A stretch of 64,000 bases of DNA from Rhodanobacter sp. L36. Its GTDB lineage: Bacteria > Pseudomonadota > Gammaproteobacteria > Xanthomonadales > Rhodanobacteraceae. Numbering within the stretch: position 1 is the first letter of the stretch; the number at the start of each line of letters is the position of its first letter. The notes under the pieces were generated by a model that saw only the letters and a list, made by a program, of their open reading frames with translations, searched no databases and had not been told where the DNA came from. The stretch lies in assembly GCF_009765755.1 (NCBI RefSeq), contig NZ_LMUV01000006.1, forward strand, positions 214,103 through 278,102, written 5' to 3'. The position numbers and the translations under genes were made by a program. This document shows, piece after piece, positions 35,180 to 48,000 of the stretch.

Positions 35180-35630
35180 CAGTGCAACCTCCCCCTGAGG
35201 TTGCAGGCGCCGTCAGCCTGCATGGCGAAAAGATGGTCGCAGCGGCGCGCGCGTTTCATGCGCACCGGACACCGGATTCCGAACTGCGTATTGCATGTGG
35301 TCGATGCTCCCGCAGGTATCCGTCCCGCGGGTCGACAACTTGCATAGGATGCACTGCGGCCGCACGGTTCGCCAGCGATGCGGCAGCGGCGTTCCGGATC
35401 GATCCGGGCGGCGTGTGCGGCGCCCGGCCTGCCAGCATCAAACCTCATGGTCAACCCCGTTTCTGCGGGAGATCCGTCGATGGACTTTCTCGCGAATATT
35501 CAAACCCGCTGTCGCACAACGTGCGTCGCGATTCTGACGACAATGCGCGACGCCGCACATCGCACGAACGTCATGGTTCACCGCGACAGAACGAACCACC
35601 CTGGCCGATCGTCGCGCGATGGCGATGCGC
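35180..35630. other. 450-base gap between NRPS and deacetylase genes
   Basis: No convincing gene. The only open frame on the minus strand (about 90 codons, ending in the deacetylase start) is rich in Arg and Cys and looks non-coding. The one clear element is the hairpin at 35183-35205. A promoter for the downstream polysaccharide genes could be here but is not recognisable. Confidence 0.4.
35183..35205 (-). promoter_or_regulatory. hairpin sequestering the deacetylase ribosome-binding site
   Basis: TGCAACCTC and GAGGTTGCA form a perfect 9-bp stem with a 5-base loop. On the mRNA the 3' arm and loop contain GGGGAGG, the ribosome site of the gene starting at 35179, and the stem ends 3 bases before the ATG. 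When folded it should block initiation. It has no T-run, so it is not a terminator. Confidence 0.65.
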
Positions 35631-38600
35631 TCATGCACCGCCGTCGCTTCCGCCGCCGAACAGCCGGCGCAGGCGCGAGCTCAATGATGCGGATTTGTCC
35701 GGCGCCGCCGCTGCCGATGTTTCGGGCAGTTCCATCGCCAGCGACGCCAGCGTGCCGGTCGCGATGTCGAGCAGGTTCAACCGCACACCGGTGTCGCGCC
35801 GCACGCGCGCAACCATGTCCACCGCGAGCAGCGAATGGCCGCCGACGTCGAAGAAGTTGTCGCGCGCAAGCACCTGCTCGACGCCGATGAGTTCGCACCA
35901 CAGATCTGCCAGGTATTGCTGGCGCGCATCGGCCAATACCGATCGCGTGGCGCCAAGGCCTGGGGTCGAAGGCGTGTGCAATACCGGCGCAGGCAATGCC
36001 TTGCGATCGGTCTTGCCGTTCGGCGTCTGCGGCAACGCATCCAGCCGTACCAGGTGTTGCGGCTGCATGTAACCGGGCAGTTGCGCAGCGAGCAAGGCGC
36101 GCACTCGCGGCAAAAGTGTCTCTTCGTTTTCGTCCGACGCGACGTAAAGCACGAGCCGTTGATCGCTGGCGGTGAAGCTGTGCGCCACTGCGACGCAATC
36201 GTTCACGGCCGTGTCCTTGCGCGCGATTGTTTCGATTTCACCGAGCTCGATGCGGAAGCCGCGCAGCTTGACCTGGAAATCCAGGCGTCCGAGATGCTCC
36301 AGCGTTCCATTGGCAAGCCAGCGGCCGCGGTCGCCGGTGCGATACATGCGCGCATCGTTCTGGTCCGCGAAGGAATCGGCGACGAAGCGCTCGGCGGTCA
36401 GGTCCGCACGATGGCGATAACCGAGTGCGACGCCAGCGCCGCCGATCCAGATCTCGCCCGGCACGCCAATCGGGCACAGTCGGCGTTGCTCATCGAGAAT
36501 GCGGATCGCCGTGTTGGCGATCGGCGTGCCGATGGAAATGCCGTGCTCCGGGTTCTCGACTTTCCAGCAGGTCGACCACACCGTGGTTTCGGTCGGCCCG
36601 TAGAGATTCCAGACTTCGCCGCAGCATGCGAGCAGTTGCACGGCCAGATCCGGCGCCAGCGCTTCGCCACCACATAACGCGCGAAAACCGTCCGGTCCGT
36701 TCCAGCCCGACTGCAGCAGCATGCGCCAGGTCGCCGGCGTGGCCTGCATCAGCGTGGCGCGGCTCGTCGCCAGCAGATCCTTCAATGCTTCGCCGTCCAT
36801 CGCTTCGTCGCGCGTGGCAAGAATCACTTCACCACCAACGCTGAGCGGCCCGAACAGTTCGAGCACCGCAATGTCGAACGACAGCGTGGTTACCGCCAGC
36901 AGGCGATCGTCCTTGCGCAGGCCCGGCCGTTCGATCATGCCGGACAGGAAATTCACCACCGCGCGATGCGGAATTTCCACGCCCTTCGGTTGACCGGTGG
37001 AACCGGACGTATAGATCACGTACGCGATCGCATCGGGTGCGATACCGGATTCCAGTTCGATGCGCGCGTCCGACTGCGCATCGAGTTCATCCGCAAGGCG
37101 GTCGAGTTCCAGCACCGGCTGTTCGCGCAGGTCGAATCGCGGCGCGAGCTGGCTCTGCGTGAGCAGCGCCGCGAGGCCCGCATCCGCGACCATGTGATCG
37201 AGCCGCGCCCTGGGGAATTCCGGATCGAGCGGCACATAACCGGCGCCGGCTTTCAGCACCGCGAGCACGCTAGCCACCATGTCGGGGCCACGATCCAGCG
37301 CAATGCCGACCAGCGCGCCACGACCCACGCCGTTCGCACGCAGTAGATGCGCCATGCGATTGGCACGTTCGTCGAGCTCGGCGTAAGTCCACGTGCGTCG
37401 CGCGTGACGCAGCGCGATGCGACCCGGCACGCGGTCACACTGCGCTTCGAACAAGCCGTGCATGCCGACGTTCGCGATGGGCGCGGCGGTATCGTTCCAT
37501 TGCCGGATCAGCGCGCGTTCGTTGCTCGGCAGCATCGCGAGTTGGGCCAGCGGCATCTGGGGCGCGCCGAGCGCGGCGGCCAGCAGCGTTTCGTAGTAGC
37601 CGCGAATGCGTGCCGCGGTGGCCGCGTCGAAGATGTCGGTGTTGTAAGTCATGCCCCCGAGCAGTTGATGCTCCTGCTCGATGAACCACAGGCCGATGTC
37701 GTCAGCGGCGCCGCGCTGGAACACCGGCAGATGTTCGTGCTGCAGATCGCCCCAGGCACGCATGCGCTGGCGCACATCCTGGAACGAGAACATCGCCTGG
37801 TAGATCGGCGATCGGCTGTCATCGCGCGGCAGCTTCAGTGATTGCACCAGATGCTCGAACGGCACATCCGGATACGAGAACGCATCGAGCACTGCGCCAC
37901 GCACCACACGCAGCACATCGAGGAACGAGGCTTGCGGATCGATCGCCACGCGCAGCGGCAGTGCATTGACGAAGAAACCCATCACCGGTTCGAGATCGGC
38001 CTCATCGCGACCGCGCACCGGCGTGCCGACGATCACGTCGCGCTGGCCGCTCAACCGATGCAGCAAAATGCAGTACGCCGTGAGCAGCACCATGAACGAC
38101 GTCGCTTCCGCACGCTGGCCGAGCGCGTGCACGGCGCTCAGGGTTTCGCCCGGCAGGCGAATCCATTCCGTACCGCCCTCGCCCGACATGCGCGCTGGAC
38201 GCGGTCGGTCGGTCGGCAGTTCAAGCGGTTCGAGCGTTCCGCGTAATGTGTTGAGCCAGTGGTCGAGCTGTCGCGCGAGTTCGTCGCCGCGCATCCACTC
38301 GCGATGCCACGCGGCAAAGTCGCCGTATTCCACCGGCAGCGGCGGCAACGGCGGCTCGCGGCCGGCGCAGAACGCGGCGTAGGCGGAGGAGAGCTCTTCG
38401 TACAACACATCGAACGACCAGCCGTCCCACACGATGTGGTGGGCCATGAAGAAAAACACGTAATCGTCGTCGCCCATGCGGAACAGCCGCGCGCGAAACA
38501 GCGGCGCAACGGCGAGATCGAACGGTTCGGCGATCAACGCGTCGAGTCGGCGTTGCAGTTCAGCGTCGCGCTCGTCTTCGGCCAGCGTCGACAGATCCTC

Positions 38601-41600
38601 GACCGGCAACAGGTTCACTTCGACGTCGTCATGGATGCGTTGGACCGCCGAAGTATCGTCGGGCTCGATCGACGTGCGCAGGATAGGCTGGCGCCGCACC
38701 GTTTCGCGCAACGCGCGCTCGAACGCTTCCTCGTTCATCGGACCGCGCAGGCGATGCGCGGACGGCGTGTTGTAGACCACGCGCCCGGGATGCAGCTGTT
38801 CGACGTACCAGAGACGCTGCTGCATAAGCGACATCGGCGCGCGTTGGCGATCGGCCAGACGAGGAATCACGCGCGACATCGTTGGCGCACTCGTTGCGCC
38901 TGCTGTGCGGATCGCCGCGGCCAGTCGCGATACGGTCGGCGCTTCAAACACGGTGCGAAGCGGCAGCGAAAGATTCAGTTCGCGGTTGAGCGTCGCGGTG
39001 AGCTGCGCAACCAGCAGCGAGTGACCGCCGTGCTCGAAGAAATTGTCGTCGACACCCAGTGCGACTGCGCCCAGTGCGGACGCCATCGCGCGGGCGACCT
39101 GCTGTTCGAGTTCGTCACGCGGTGAGACTTTTTCTGTTGTGTCCGTCGTGACACCGGCGGTCGGCGCGGGCAGACGGCTGCGGTCAATCTTGCCGTTGGG
39201 CAGCTGCGGCATTGCCTGCAGCACGACGAAATGCTGCGGGATCATGTAATCCGGCAATACATCGCGCAGATGCGTGCGCAACGCGGATTCATCCAGCTGC
39301 GCAGCGGTCGACGGCACGATGTAAGCAACGAGTCGCGCATCCCCTGCCACATCCTCGCGCACGACGGCGAGCGCGTGCGCCACCTCGGCCAGCCTCGCGA
39401 GATTCGCCTCGATATCACCGAGCTCGATGCGGAAACCGCGCAGCTTCACCTGGAAGTCCAGACGTCCAAGATGCTCCAGCGTTCCGTTCGCCAGCCAGCG
39501 ACCGCGATCGCCGGTGCGATACATGCGCGCATCCGCGCGATCGGCAAATGGATCGACAACAAAACGTTCGGCCGTCAGGTCGGGGCGCTGGTGATAGCCG
39601 AGCGCCACGCCTTCGCCGCCAATCCATATTTCGCCGGGCAGGCCGATCGGGCAGAGCTGGCGGCGCGCATCCAGAATCCACACGGTGGTGTTGGCGATCG
39701 GCGTACCAATGGAAATACCTTGTTGCGGATCTTCGACGCGCGCGCAGGTCGACCACACTGTCGTCTCGGTCGGACCGTAGAGATTCCACAGCTCGCCGCA
39801 GCAACCCAGCAGACGTTCGGCGAGATCCGGAGCCAGCGCCTCGCCGCCGCACAGTGCGCGGAAATCCGCCCGTCCTTTCCAGCCGAGTTGCAGCAGCATG
39901 CGCCAGGTTGCCGGTGTTGCCTGCATCACGGTGGCGCGGCTGCTGTCGAACAGGGATTTCAATGCGTCGCCATCCATCGCCTGCTCACGCCTGGCGATGA
40001 TCACTTCAGCACCGACGCTCAGCGGCCCGAACAGTTCGAGCACCGCGATATCGAACGACAGCGTGGTCACCGCGAGCAGTCGATCGTCTTCGCGCAGGCC
40101 CGGGCGTTCGATCATGCCGGTGATGAAGTTCACCACCGCGCGATGCGGTATTTCGACGCCCTTGGGCTGTCCGGTCGAACCGGACGTGTAGATGACGTAC
40201 GCGATCGATTCCGGATCGCCCGCTTCGGCGTCACGACCGATGCGCGCATCCGACGTCGATGCCAGTGCGTCGTGCAGTTCATCCAGCGCCAGCACCGGAC
40301 GTCCGCGCAGGTCGAAGCGCTGCGCATGTTTCCGCTGCGTGACCAGCGCCGCGAGGCCGCCATCGCTGACGATGTAGTTGAGTCGCTCCAGTGGAAACCC
40401 GGGATCGAGCGGCACGTAACCCGCGCCGGCCTTGAGCGCACCGAGCATGGCCGCGAGCATGTCGATGCCGCGATCCAGCGCGACGCCGACCAACGCGCCG
40501 CGGCGCACGCCACTCGCGCGCAGCAGGTGCGCGATGCGATTGGCGCGCGCATCCAGTTCGGCGTAGCTGCACGCCGTCGCGTCGCAACGCACGGCGATGC
40601 GTGTCGGCGTATGGTCGCATTGCGTTTCGAACATTTCGTGCACGCACTGCGTGGCATTGAAAGGCGTGGCCTGCGGCTGCAACGCCTGCAAGGCGCGACG
40701 TTCGGCGGCGCCGACCAGCGGCAAATCGCCCAGCGGCGCATCGGATCGTTCGACCGCTGCACGCAGCAATGTTTCGTACGCGCCCAGCCAGCGACGGATC
40801 GTAGCCTCATCGAACAGGTCCCGGTTGTACTGGCATTCCAGTCGCAAGTGACCGTGTTCCTGCACCGCGTTGATGAAGAGTTCGAAGTTCTCGAAGCTGC
40901 GTGGGGTGCTGGCGAACGTCATGCTCGCGCCGGCGAACGCGGTGGCTTCGAGATCGAGCGCCTGGTCGATGTTGAACAGCACGCTGACCAGCGGCAGCCG
41001 ACTCGGATCGCGGCCGATGCCGAGCTTTTTCAGCAACGTTCCGAACGTGTATTGCTGGTGATCGATCGCATCGAGCAGCGTGGTGCTCGCGTTGTCGATG
41101 AGCTGCGTGAATGGCGCGGCCGGGTCAGGCATGCAGCGCAACGGCAGCAGGTTCACACCGTGGCCGACCATGTTTTCGTGGCCGTCGACGGCCTGTGCCG
41201 CGGCGGGAATGCCGATCACCACTTCATCGTGGCCGGCCACGCGCGCAAGCAACGCGGCGAAGCCGCCGAGCAGGGTTGCGAACAGGCTGGCGCCGCGATG
41301 TGCGCCGAGCCGCTTGATCGCGGTGAGCAACGCGGCGTCGAACACGTGGTCGATACGCCGGGAGGCAAACGTGCGGCGCGGTGGGCGCGGACGATCGGTG
41401 GGCAAGTCGAGTACCGGCGCGCCGCTGGCGTAGCGTGCGAGCCAATAGGATTCATCGGCCACCAGCGTACGGACGTCCGGATGCGCGGCCAGTGCCAGCG
41501 CGTAGTCGGCGAACGATTCGGCCGGCGCCAACGGCGTCACCGGCAGGCCGCGATGGCTCGCGTACAGCGCAGCGAGTTCGCGCACGATCACCCACCACGA

Positions 41601-42092
41601 CCAGCCGTCGCAGACGATGTGGTGCGCGGTGAGCAACAAGGTGCAATCGCCCGCATCGCGAACCATCAGTTCGGCACGGAACAGCGGGCCTTGCTCCAGG
41701 TCGAACGGCGTTTCCACCGCCGCGCACTGGCGCTGCGCGAGCGTGGCATCGAAAGCGGCATCGTCGGATGAAGCATGGGTTTCGTGCCACGCAAGCGTCG
41801 CGCCGTCGAGCACGCAAAAGGTTTCGCCATCGGGGCCGAAGGTGGCGCGCAAGGCGTCGTGGCGATCGATCAAACTTTGCAACGCCGCGTGTAATGCCGA
41901 ACGATCGAGTTCGCCAAGCAGATGCAGCGCGATCGATTCGTTGTAGGCCAGCGACGCCTCGTCGCTCAACTTGGCAGCGAGCCAGATTTCGCGTTGCGCT
42001 TCGGTGCTCGGCACCACGCGTGCGACCGCGACGGCAAACGGATCGTAGTCGACCGCAGTGAGTTCGACCTGGCCGGGCTCCGTTGGATTCAT
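35631..42092 (-). CDS. non-ribosomal peptide synthetase, C-A-T-C-A-T
   Basis: A 2153-residue two-module synthetase. C1 (about 25-460) has HHIVCDG at 157-163. A1 (~490-970) has [11 protein letters not shown] near 635. T1 has the phosphopantetheine Ser in GGHSLL near 1025. C2 (~1085-1530) has HHIVWDG at 1218-1224; A2 (~1550-2030) follows, then T2 with Ser near 2087. Both A domains read the pocket residues D-I-L-Q-L-G-L-V-W plus the A10 Lys, one change from the glycine code DILQLGLIWK as I recall it. After T2 there is only a 60-residue tail ([16 protein letters not shown]): no thioesterase, reductase or terminal C domain. The ATG overlaps the upstream NRPS-PKS stop by 4 bases. Confidence 0.95.
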   Translation of the reverse strand: MNPTEPGQVELTAVDYDPFAVAVARVVPSTEAQREIWLAAKLSDEASLAYNESIALHLLGELDRSALHAALQSLIDRHDALRATFGPDGETFCVLDGATLAWHETHASSDDAAFDATLAQRQCAAVETPFDLEQGPLFRAELMVRDAGDCTLLLTAHHIVCDGWSWWVIVRELAALYASHRGLPVTPLAPAESFADYALALAAHPDVRTLVADESYWLARYASGAPVLDLPTDRPRPPRRTFASRRIDHVFDAALLTAIKRLGAHRGASLFATLLGGFAALLARVAGHDEVVIGIPAAAQAVDGHENMVGHGVNLLPLRCMPDPAAPFTQLIDNASTTLLDAIDHQQYTFGTLLKKLGIGRDPSRLPLVSVLFNIDQALDLEATAFAGASMTFASTPRSFENFELFINAVQEHGHLRLECQYNRDLFDEATIRRWLGAYETLLRAAVERSDAPLGDLPLVGAAERRALQALQPQATPFNATQCVHEMFETQCDHTPTRIAVRCDATACSYAELDARANRIAHLLRASGVRRGALVGVALDRGIDMLAAMLGALKAGAGYVPLDPGFPLERLNYIVSDGGLAALVTQRKHAQRFDLRGRPVLALDELHDALASTSDARIGRDAEAGDPESIAYVIYTSGSTGQPKGVEIPHRAVVNFITGMIERPGLREDDRLLAVTTLSFDIAVLELFGPLSVGAEVIIARREQAMDGDALKSLFDSSRATVMQATPATWRMLLQLGWKGRADFRALCGGEALAPDLAERLLGCCGELWNLYGPTETTVWSTCARVEDPQQGISIGTPIANTTVWILDARRQLCPIGLPGEIWIGGEGVALGYHQRPDLTAERFVVDPFADRADARMYRTGDRGRWLANGTLEHLGRLDFQVKLRGFRIELGDIEANLARLAEVAHALAVVREDVAGDARLVAYIVPSTAAQLDESALRTHLRDVLPDYMIPQHFVVLQAMPQLPNGKIDRSRLPAPTAGVTTDTTEKVSPRDELEQQVARAMASALGAVALGVDDNFFEHGGHSLLVAQLTATLNRELNLSLPLRTVFEAPTVSRLAAAIRTAGATSAPTMSRVIPRLADRQRAPMSLMQQRLWYVEQLHPGRVVYNTPSAHRLRGPMNEEAFERALRETVRRQPILRTSIEPDDTSAVQRIHDDVEVNLLPVEDLSTLAEDERDAELQRRLDALIAEPFDLAVAPLFRARLFRMGDDDYVFFFMAHHIVWDGWSFDVLYEELSSAYAAFCAGREPPLPPLPVEYGDFAAWHREWMRGDELARQLDHWLNTLRGTLEPLELPTDRPRPARMSGEGGTEWIRLPGETLSAVHALGQRAEATSFMVLLTAYCILLHRLSGQRDVIVGTPVRGRDEADLEPVMGFFVNALPLRVAIDPQASFLDVLRVVRGAVLDAFSYPDVPFEHLVQSLKLPRDDSRSPIYQAMFSFQDVRQRMRAWGDLQHEHLPVFQRGAADDIGLWFIEQEHQLLGGMTYNTDIFDAATAARIRGYYETLLAAALGAPQMPLAQLAMLPSNERALIRQWNDTAAPIANVGMHGLFEAQCDRVPGRIALRHARRTWTYAELDERANRMAHLLRANGVGRGALVGIALDRGPDMVASVLAVLKAGAGYVPLDPEFPRARLDHMVADAGLAALLTQSQLAPRFDLREQPVLELDRLADELDAQSDARIELESGIAPDAIAYVIYTSGSTGQPKGVEIPHRAVVNFLSGMIERPGLRKDDRLLAVTTLSFDIAVLELFGPLSVGGEVILATRDEAMDGEALKDLLATSRATLMQATPATWRMLLQSGWNGPDGFRALCGGEALAPDLAVQLLACCGEVWNLYGPTETTVWSTCWKVENPEHGISIGTPIANTAIRILDEQRRLCPIGVPGEIWIGGAGVALGYRHRADLTAERFVADSFADQNDARMYRTGDRGRWLANGTLEHLGRLDFQVKLRGFRIELGEIETIARKDTAVNDCVAVAHSFTASDQRLVLYVASDENEETLLPRVRALLAAQLPGYMQPQHLVRLDALPQTPNGKTDRKALPAPVLHTPSTPGLGATRSVLADARQQYLADLWCELIGVEQVLARDNFFDVGGHSLLAVDMVARVRRDTGVRLNLLDIATGTLASLAMELPETSAAAAPDKSASLSSRLRRLFGGGSDGGA
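36231..37388 (-). repeat. duplicated A-domain core, copy 2
   Basis: This stretch encodes the A2 core from [18 protein letters not shown] to [10 protein letters not shown]. It is nearly residue-for-residue the same as the A1 core at 39408-40568, with visibly conserved DNA. Similarity drops sharply after the GEIE motif. Confidence 0.75.
39408..40568 (-). repeat. duplicated A-domain core, copy 1
   Basis: Counterpart of 36231-37388, encoding the A1 core from [18 protein letters not shown] to [10 protein letters not shown]. The two copies differ by one codon in length. The condensation domains on either side are not similarly alike, so the unit that was copied is the A core. Confidence 0.75.
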
Positions 42093-45000
42093 GCATTCAC
42101 CTTGAGGAACTTGCCGGGCTCTGCCGGATTCGGTACGAACCAGCACGGACGTCCATCCGGCTCACGACCCAGTCGCGCGCCGGGCACCGGCGGCTGGCTG
42201 GCATCCATCACCGTGCGCGTGGTGGCGGCGCTTCGCGGCAGGAATTCGCACTCCTGCAACTCCAGCACGGAATCCTTGTATGCCTGCGTGATCGCGACGA
42301 AATCCGCCTCGCTGTGCGCGGTGGTTAAGAAGCACGGGAAGTTGTCCAGGATGTGGATACCACGGCTGCGCATCATCGCGAACAGCAGATCCTGCAACGG
42401 ATGATCCTCGAGGAAGATGGTTTTCCACACCGACGCGAACTGCTTGATCGCGATCGGCGCGCCGACTTCCTTGCAGAACGCGTTGAGCTCGTTGGCCATC
42501 GCTTCGGTGCGCGCGTTGAGTTTTTCCTGCAACGCGGGGCCGGCTTCCTTCATGTGCTGCAGCACCGCCTTGGCCGCGGCGAGCGCGAGCGGATGACGCA
42601 CGAAGGTGCCTGCGAAATACGTCACCCCCACGGTAGGGATCGAGTCGTCGCCGAACTGCCACGCGCCACCGTCGAGCGCGTCCATGTATTCGCGCTTGCC
42701 CGCGATCACGCCGATCGGGTAGCCGCCGCCGACGACTTTTCCATAGGTGGCGATATCGGCCTTGATGCCGAACATCGCCTGCGTGCCGCCCGGATGCGCG
42801 CGGAAGCCAGTGACGATCTCGTCGAAGATGCACAGCGTGCCGGACGCGGTGGTGATCTCGCGCAGCTCCTTCAGGAATTCGACCGGACGGAAATCGGGCC
42901 GGCGGCTCTGTACCGGCTCGATCAATACAGCGGCGAGTTCGTGCGCGCGCTCGCGCAAAATCTGCAGTGATTCGGGCGTGCCGTAGTCCAGCACGATGAC
43001 GTTTTCCGCGGTGTTGCGCAGGATGCCCGGCGCTGCCGGCACGGCGCGCAGTTTCTTGGTACCGCGCACGATCACTTCATCGACGATGCCGTGATACGAA
43101 CCGGTGAACAGCGCGATGGTGCTGCGGCCGGTGACGGTACGCGCGATGCGCAGCGCGCCCAGCACGGCTTCCGAACCGGTGTTGCACAGCGCCGCACGAT
43201 CGTGGCCGGTGACTTCGCACACCAGCTTGGCGACTTCACCCGACAGCGGATGCTGCGGGCCGATTTCGTAACCGAGATCGAGTTGCGCGCGTACGGCGTC
43301 GAGCACGAAATCCGGCTGCCAGCCGAACAGACTCATGCCGAAACCGTTGAGCGCGTCGACGTATTCGTTGCCGTCGAGATCCCACAGATGCGCGCCCTTC
43401 GATCGGCCGATCACGATCTGGTAGATGATTTCCTTGATCATCGGGCGGAAGCCGTTGACCACGCGCGGGTCGGCCATGTGCGCACGATGTGCTTCGGTGT
43501 ACTGCTTCGATTTCAGCGTGCGCGCGACATAGCGATCGATGAAACGATCCAGTCGCGACTGTTGGCGCTCGGACAATTCGAACTTGCCGTTGTCGATGCG
43601 TGCGATCGCGCCGAAGGCTTTCTTGATGTCGTACTTGGTGTGCGCAAGAGCGGCCTCTTCATCGATCGGCGTCGATGCTGCGACCGATGTTGTCGATGCT
43701 GCTGACTGGGAGATCGCTGTTGGCGCTGCAACCGTCGCCGGCGCGGCGAGTGAAGGCGTCGATACCGGCTGGCCCGCAAGCAACGCGAGTTGCTGCGCCA
43801 TCAACTGCATCTGCTGCTCGATCACCTGTTGCACGTAGTTGCCGTTGCCGCTCATGGAAGTCGCCTGCGTCGGCTGTGCCGACGGGTTCGATGCCGGCGT
43901 CGCGATGGGCGCAGGCGTTTCGGCTGGCAACTGCGCATCGAGCAGGCCGGCCAGTTGGTCGAGGGTGGAGTAGTCCGCCATCAACTGACGGAAGGTGACC
44001 TTGATCGGAAATACCTTGGACAGGTGTAGCGCCATCTGCGTCAGCATCAGACTGTCCAGGCCCAATTCGATGAAGTGGGTGGCACTGTCTGCGTCGGCCA
44101 TGTCGATGCCGGCCACGTCCTCGAATGCCGTCTTGAGTTCGTCGATCAATCGCGGCAGGCGACTGGGAGCAGGTGTATTGGACATCACGGTTTCCTCGAT
44201 ACGGAGCGGTGCGGCGACGATCGCCGGCATCGCCTGTGCGGACGCTTGGGAAGTGGTCGCCACTTCGACCCAGTAGCGCTGGCGTTCAAACGGATAAGTG
44301 GGCAACAGCAGACGATGACGCGCATGGCGACGATCGAACTGCTTCGGCTGAAGATCAATGCCGCGGCACCAGAGTTGCCCGGCGGCGAGACGGAACGCAG
44401 CCACTTCGGACGCGGGCGTATCGGCCAGCGACGACAGCGCGCTCACCGAACTGCGCTGCGCACCCAGATGCTGGCGCGCGAGCGTGCCAAGCGTGGTGCG
44501 CGGGCCGACTTCGAGCAACACGCGCGACGGTGCGTCGAGCACGCGGAGCAGCGCGGCGGAAAAACGCACGGGCCGACGAAGATGCTCGGTCCAGTAATCG
44601 ACGGAGACGGCGGCATCTGCACCGAGCCAGTCACCCGTCGAGGTGGATACCAGTGGAAGCTGCGGCGGTTTGCGCGGGACTTTTTCGACTTCGGCACGGA
44701 ACGGCGCGAGCACCGGATCCATCATCGCCGAATGGAAAGCATGCGATGTCCGCAGCGGACGACAGGCGATGCCGTCGGCTTCGAGTGCTTGCTGGAAACG
44801 CGCGATGGCTTCGTGCGCACCGGCGACAACGCACGCACCCGGCGCGTTTTCCGCGGCCAGCGAAAGATCGGATGGCAAGCGCGATTCAAGCGCCGCCAGC
44901 GGCAAACGCACAGACAACATGCCGCCACTCGCCTGCGTCTGCATCAACGCACCACGACGCGCGACAAGATGCAGCGCATCGCGCAGATCGAATACGCCGG

Positions 45001-48000
45001 CGAGCGTGGCGGCGACGAATTCACCGACGCTGTGGCCGATCATCGCCGCGGGCACGATGCCCATGCTTATCCACAAACGTGCCAGCGAATACTCGATGGC
45101 GAACGTGGCTGGCTGCATCACCGCGGTCGGCAACAACGCATCGGCATCGTCGTCGAAGCAGCGCTCGCGCAGATCGAAACCGAGATCGTCGCGCAGCCTT
45201 TCGGCGCACGCGTCGAACGCTTCGCGGAACGCTGGCTCGGCCGCATACAGTTCGCGGCCCATGCCGGCGTATTGCGAACCCTGCCCGGGAAACAGAAACA
45301 CCACGTCGCCCGCGCGCGCCGGATGACTGCGCGCGACGGCGGCGGCGGTGTCGGCGCTGGTCAGTCGTGCGACCGCGGATGTGACGTCGTCCGCGACGAC
45401 TGCCACGCGATGTGCGAACGCTTTGCGCCCTGCCGCGAGTGTCCACGCAATATCGGCCAGAGACAGATCCGGTTGCGCGGACAGGTGATCGGCCAACCGC
45501 GTCACCGCCGATCCAAGCGCCTGCGTGCTGCGTGCAGAAACCACCAGCAGATGCGGACCGGCTGCGATATCCGATGGCGGCAAGGCTGGCGCTTCTTGCA
45601 TCACGATGTGCGCGTTGGTGCCGCCGACGCCGAACGAACTGACGCCTGCGCGCAACGGACCCCCATCGTTTTTCCACTCGCTCAACGTGTCGCTGACGAC
45701 GAAGGGCGAGCTGGCGAAATCGATGGCCGGATTGGATGCCTTGAAATGCAGCGTCGGCGGAATGCGCTTTTCGCTCAACGCGAACGCGGTCTTGATCACG
45801 CCCGCGGCACCGGCGGCGATTACCGTGTGGCCCACGTTGCTCTTGACCGAGCCGATGCGGCAGAAGCCGATGTCACCGGTGCCGCGGCGGAATGCGCGCG
45901 TCAGCCCTTCGAGTTCGATCGGGTCACCGATCGGCGTGGCGGTGCCGTGCGCCTCGACGTAGGAAATGCTGCGTGCATCGACGTTGGCGTGGTCGTGCGC
46001 CATGGCGATTACCGCTGCCTGGCCTGCACTGCTCGGCGCCATGAAACTTGCCTTGGTGCCGCCGTCGTTGTTGACGGCGCCGCCGCGGATCAACGCGTGA
46101 ATCGGATTGCCATCCGCGATCGCATCGGACAGACGTTTGAGCAGCACCACGGCCGCGCCATCGCTGAACACCGTGCCGCGCGCATCGGCATCGAAACTGC
46201 GCGTATGGCCGTCCGGCGAAAGCATGGTGCCTTCCTGCGCGAGATAGCCACTGCGCGGCGGACAGGTGATCGACACGCCGCCGGCCAGCGCCATGCCGCA
46301 ACGGCCAGTGCGCAACGCATCGACGGCCTGGCAGATTGCCACCAGCGACGTCGAGCACGCGGTGTTGAGGCTGATCGCCGGGCCTGTGAGATTGAGCCGA
46401 TGCGCGGCGCGCGTGGTGAGGTAATCCTTCTCGTTGGCGAGCATCACCTGGAACGCGCCGAGCTTCTCGATGAGGTCCGGGCGCGTGACGAGATGATGCT
46501 GGTAGTACGTCGCATTGTTCATGCCGCCGAACACGCCCACCGGCACCTCGTGCGCATCCGGCACGTGGCCGGCGCGTTCGAGACATTCCCAGCACAGTTC
46601 AAGAAAGAGTCGCTGTTGCGGATCCATCAGCTCCGCTTCGCGCGGCGGAATGCCGAAGAACGCGGCATCGAAATCTTCCACGCCATCGATCACGCCACGC
46701 GCCGGCACGTAGTCCGGATCGCTGCGCAACGCGGCGGGAATGCCCGCATCGAGTTCGTCCGTGGCGAAGTAGGTGATCGACTCTTCGCCGGCGCAGAGGT
46801 TGCGCCAGAATGCCTCGACGCTTGCGGCGCCAGGGAAACGCCCGCTCATCGCGATGATGGCGATCGGCTCGTCGTCGACGCCGCGTGGTGCGCGCGACAT
46901 GCGTTGGTCGTCGATGGCATGCGTGCCGCGACCCTCGATCGCGGCAGCAATGGCAGCGACGTTCGGATCGCCGAAAAACGTCGTGATCGTCGGCGCCGAT
47001 GATGGAAAGGCACTGCGAATGCGCGCGAGCGTTCGCACGGCGAGCAATGAATTGCCACCGAGATCGAAGAAGTTGTCGTTGCGACCGACCGCGTCCAGCC
47101 CGAGCATGTCAGCGAATAAATCGCAGAGCTGCTGCTCGATCGCACCGGATGCCGGGGCGAACGACACGGCGAGTTCCGGTCGTCGCTGATCGGGCGCAGG
47201 CAGCGCGCGGCGATCGAGCTTGCCGTTGGCGGTGACCGGCAGTGTATCGAGCCGGATATACAGCGCCGGCAGCATGAATTCGGGCAGGTGTTGCGCGAGC
47301 TGTTCGCGCAGGTACTGCGGCGTGAGTGCGGCATCGTCGCCGACGTAGTACGCCACCAGGCGTTTCTGGTCCGGGCGATCCTCGCGCGCGAGCACGGCGC
47401 AGGCACGCACGCCGGCAACGCGCTGCAACGCCGCTTCGATCTCGCCGACTTCGATGCGGTAGCCGCGAATTTTCACTTGCCCGTCTGCGCGACCGATGAA
47501 TTCGATCACGCCTTCGGGCAACCAGCGCACGAGATCGCCGGTGCGATAGAAACGCTGACCAGCGAAACCTGGCAGATCGACGAAGCGTTCGGCGGTCAAC
47601 TCGGGACGACCGAGATATCCGCGGGCCACGCCGGCGCCGCCGATGTAGAGCTCGCCGATCACGCCGACCGGCACCGCTTCGCCGCGCGCATTCAAGACCT
47701 GCAGCGTGGTGTTGGCGATTGGACGTCCAATCGGAATCGAACGCGCGCCGGCAACAAGCTCGCGCGGAATCGCATACGTCGCCGCGAACGTGGTGCATTC
47801 GGTCGGGCCGTAACCGTTGATGATGGTGGTGTCGGGCAGCGCGTCGTACGCCTTGCGCACGTGCGCCATCGACAATGCTTCGCCGCCGATCAGCAGTTGG
47901 TGGAGTCCACGCAGATCACGCGCATCGTCGTCGACGATCGCATTGAACAGCGCAGCGGTGAGCCAGGCGATGCGCACCTGTTCGCGCTCGATAATGTTGG

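Noticed and set aside
35179..35454. 91-codon minus-strand frame ending exactly at the deacetylase start
   Set aside because: Arg/Cys-rich composition and no protein-like pattern; the stop-start contact is likely chance. The hairpin over its end is the real signal.
44075..47002. 975-codon open frame antisense to the NRPS-PKS gene
   Set aside because: Arg/Ala/Gly/His-rich shadow of a GC-rich gene whose KS and AT motifs are intact on the other strand.
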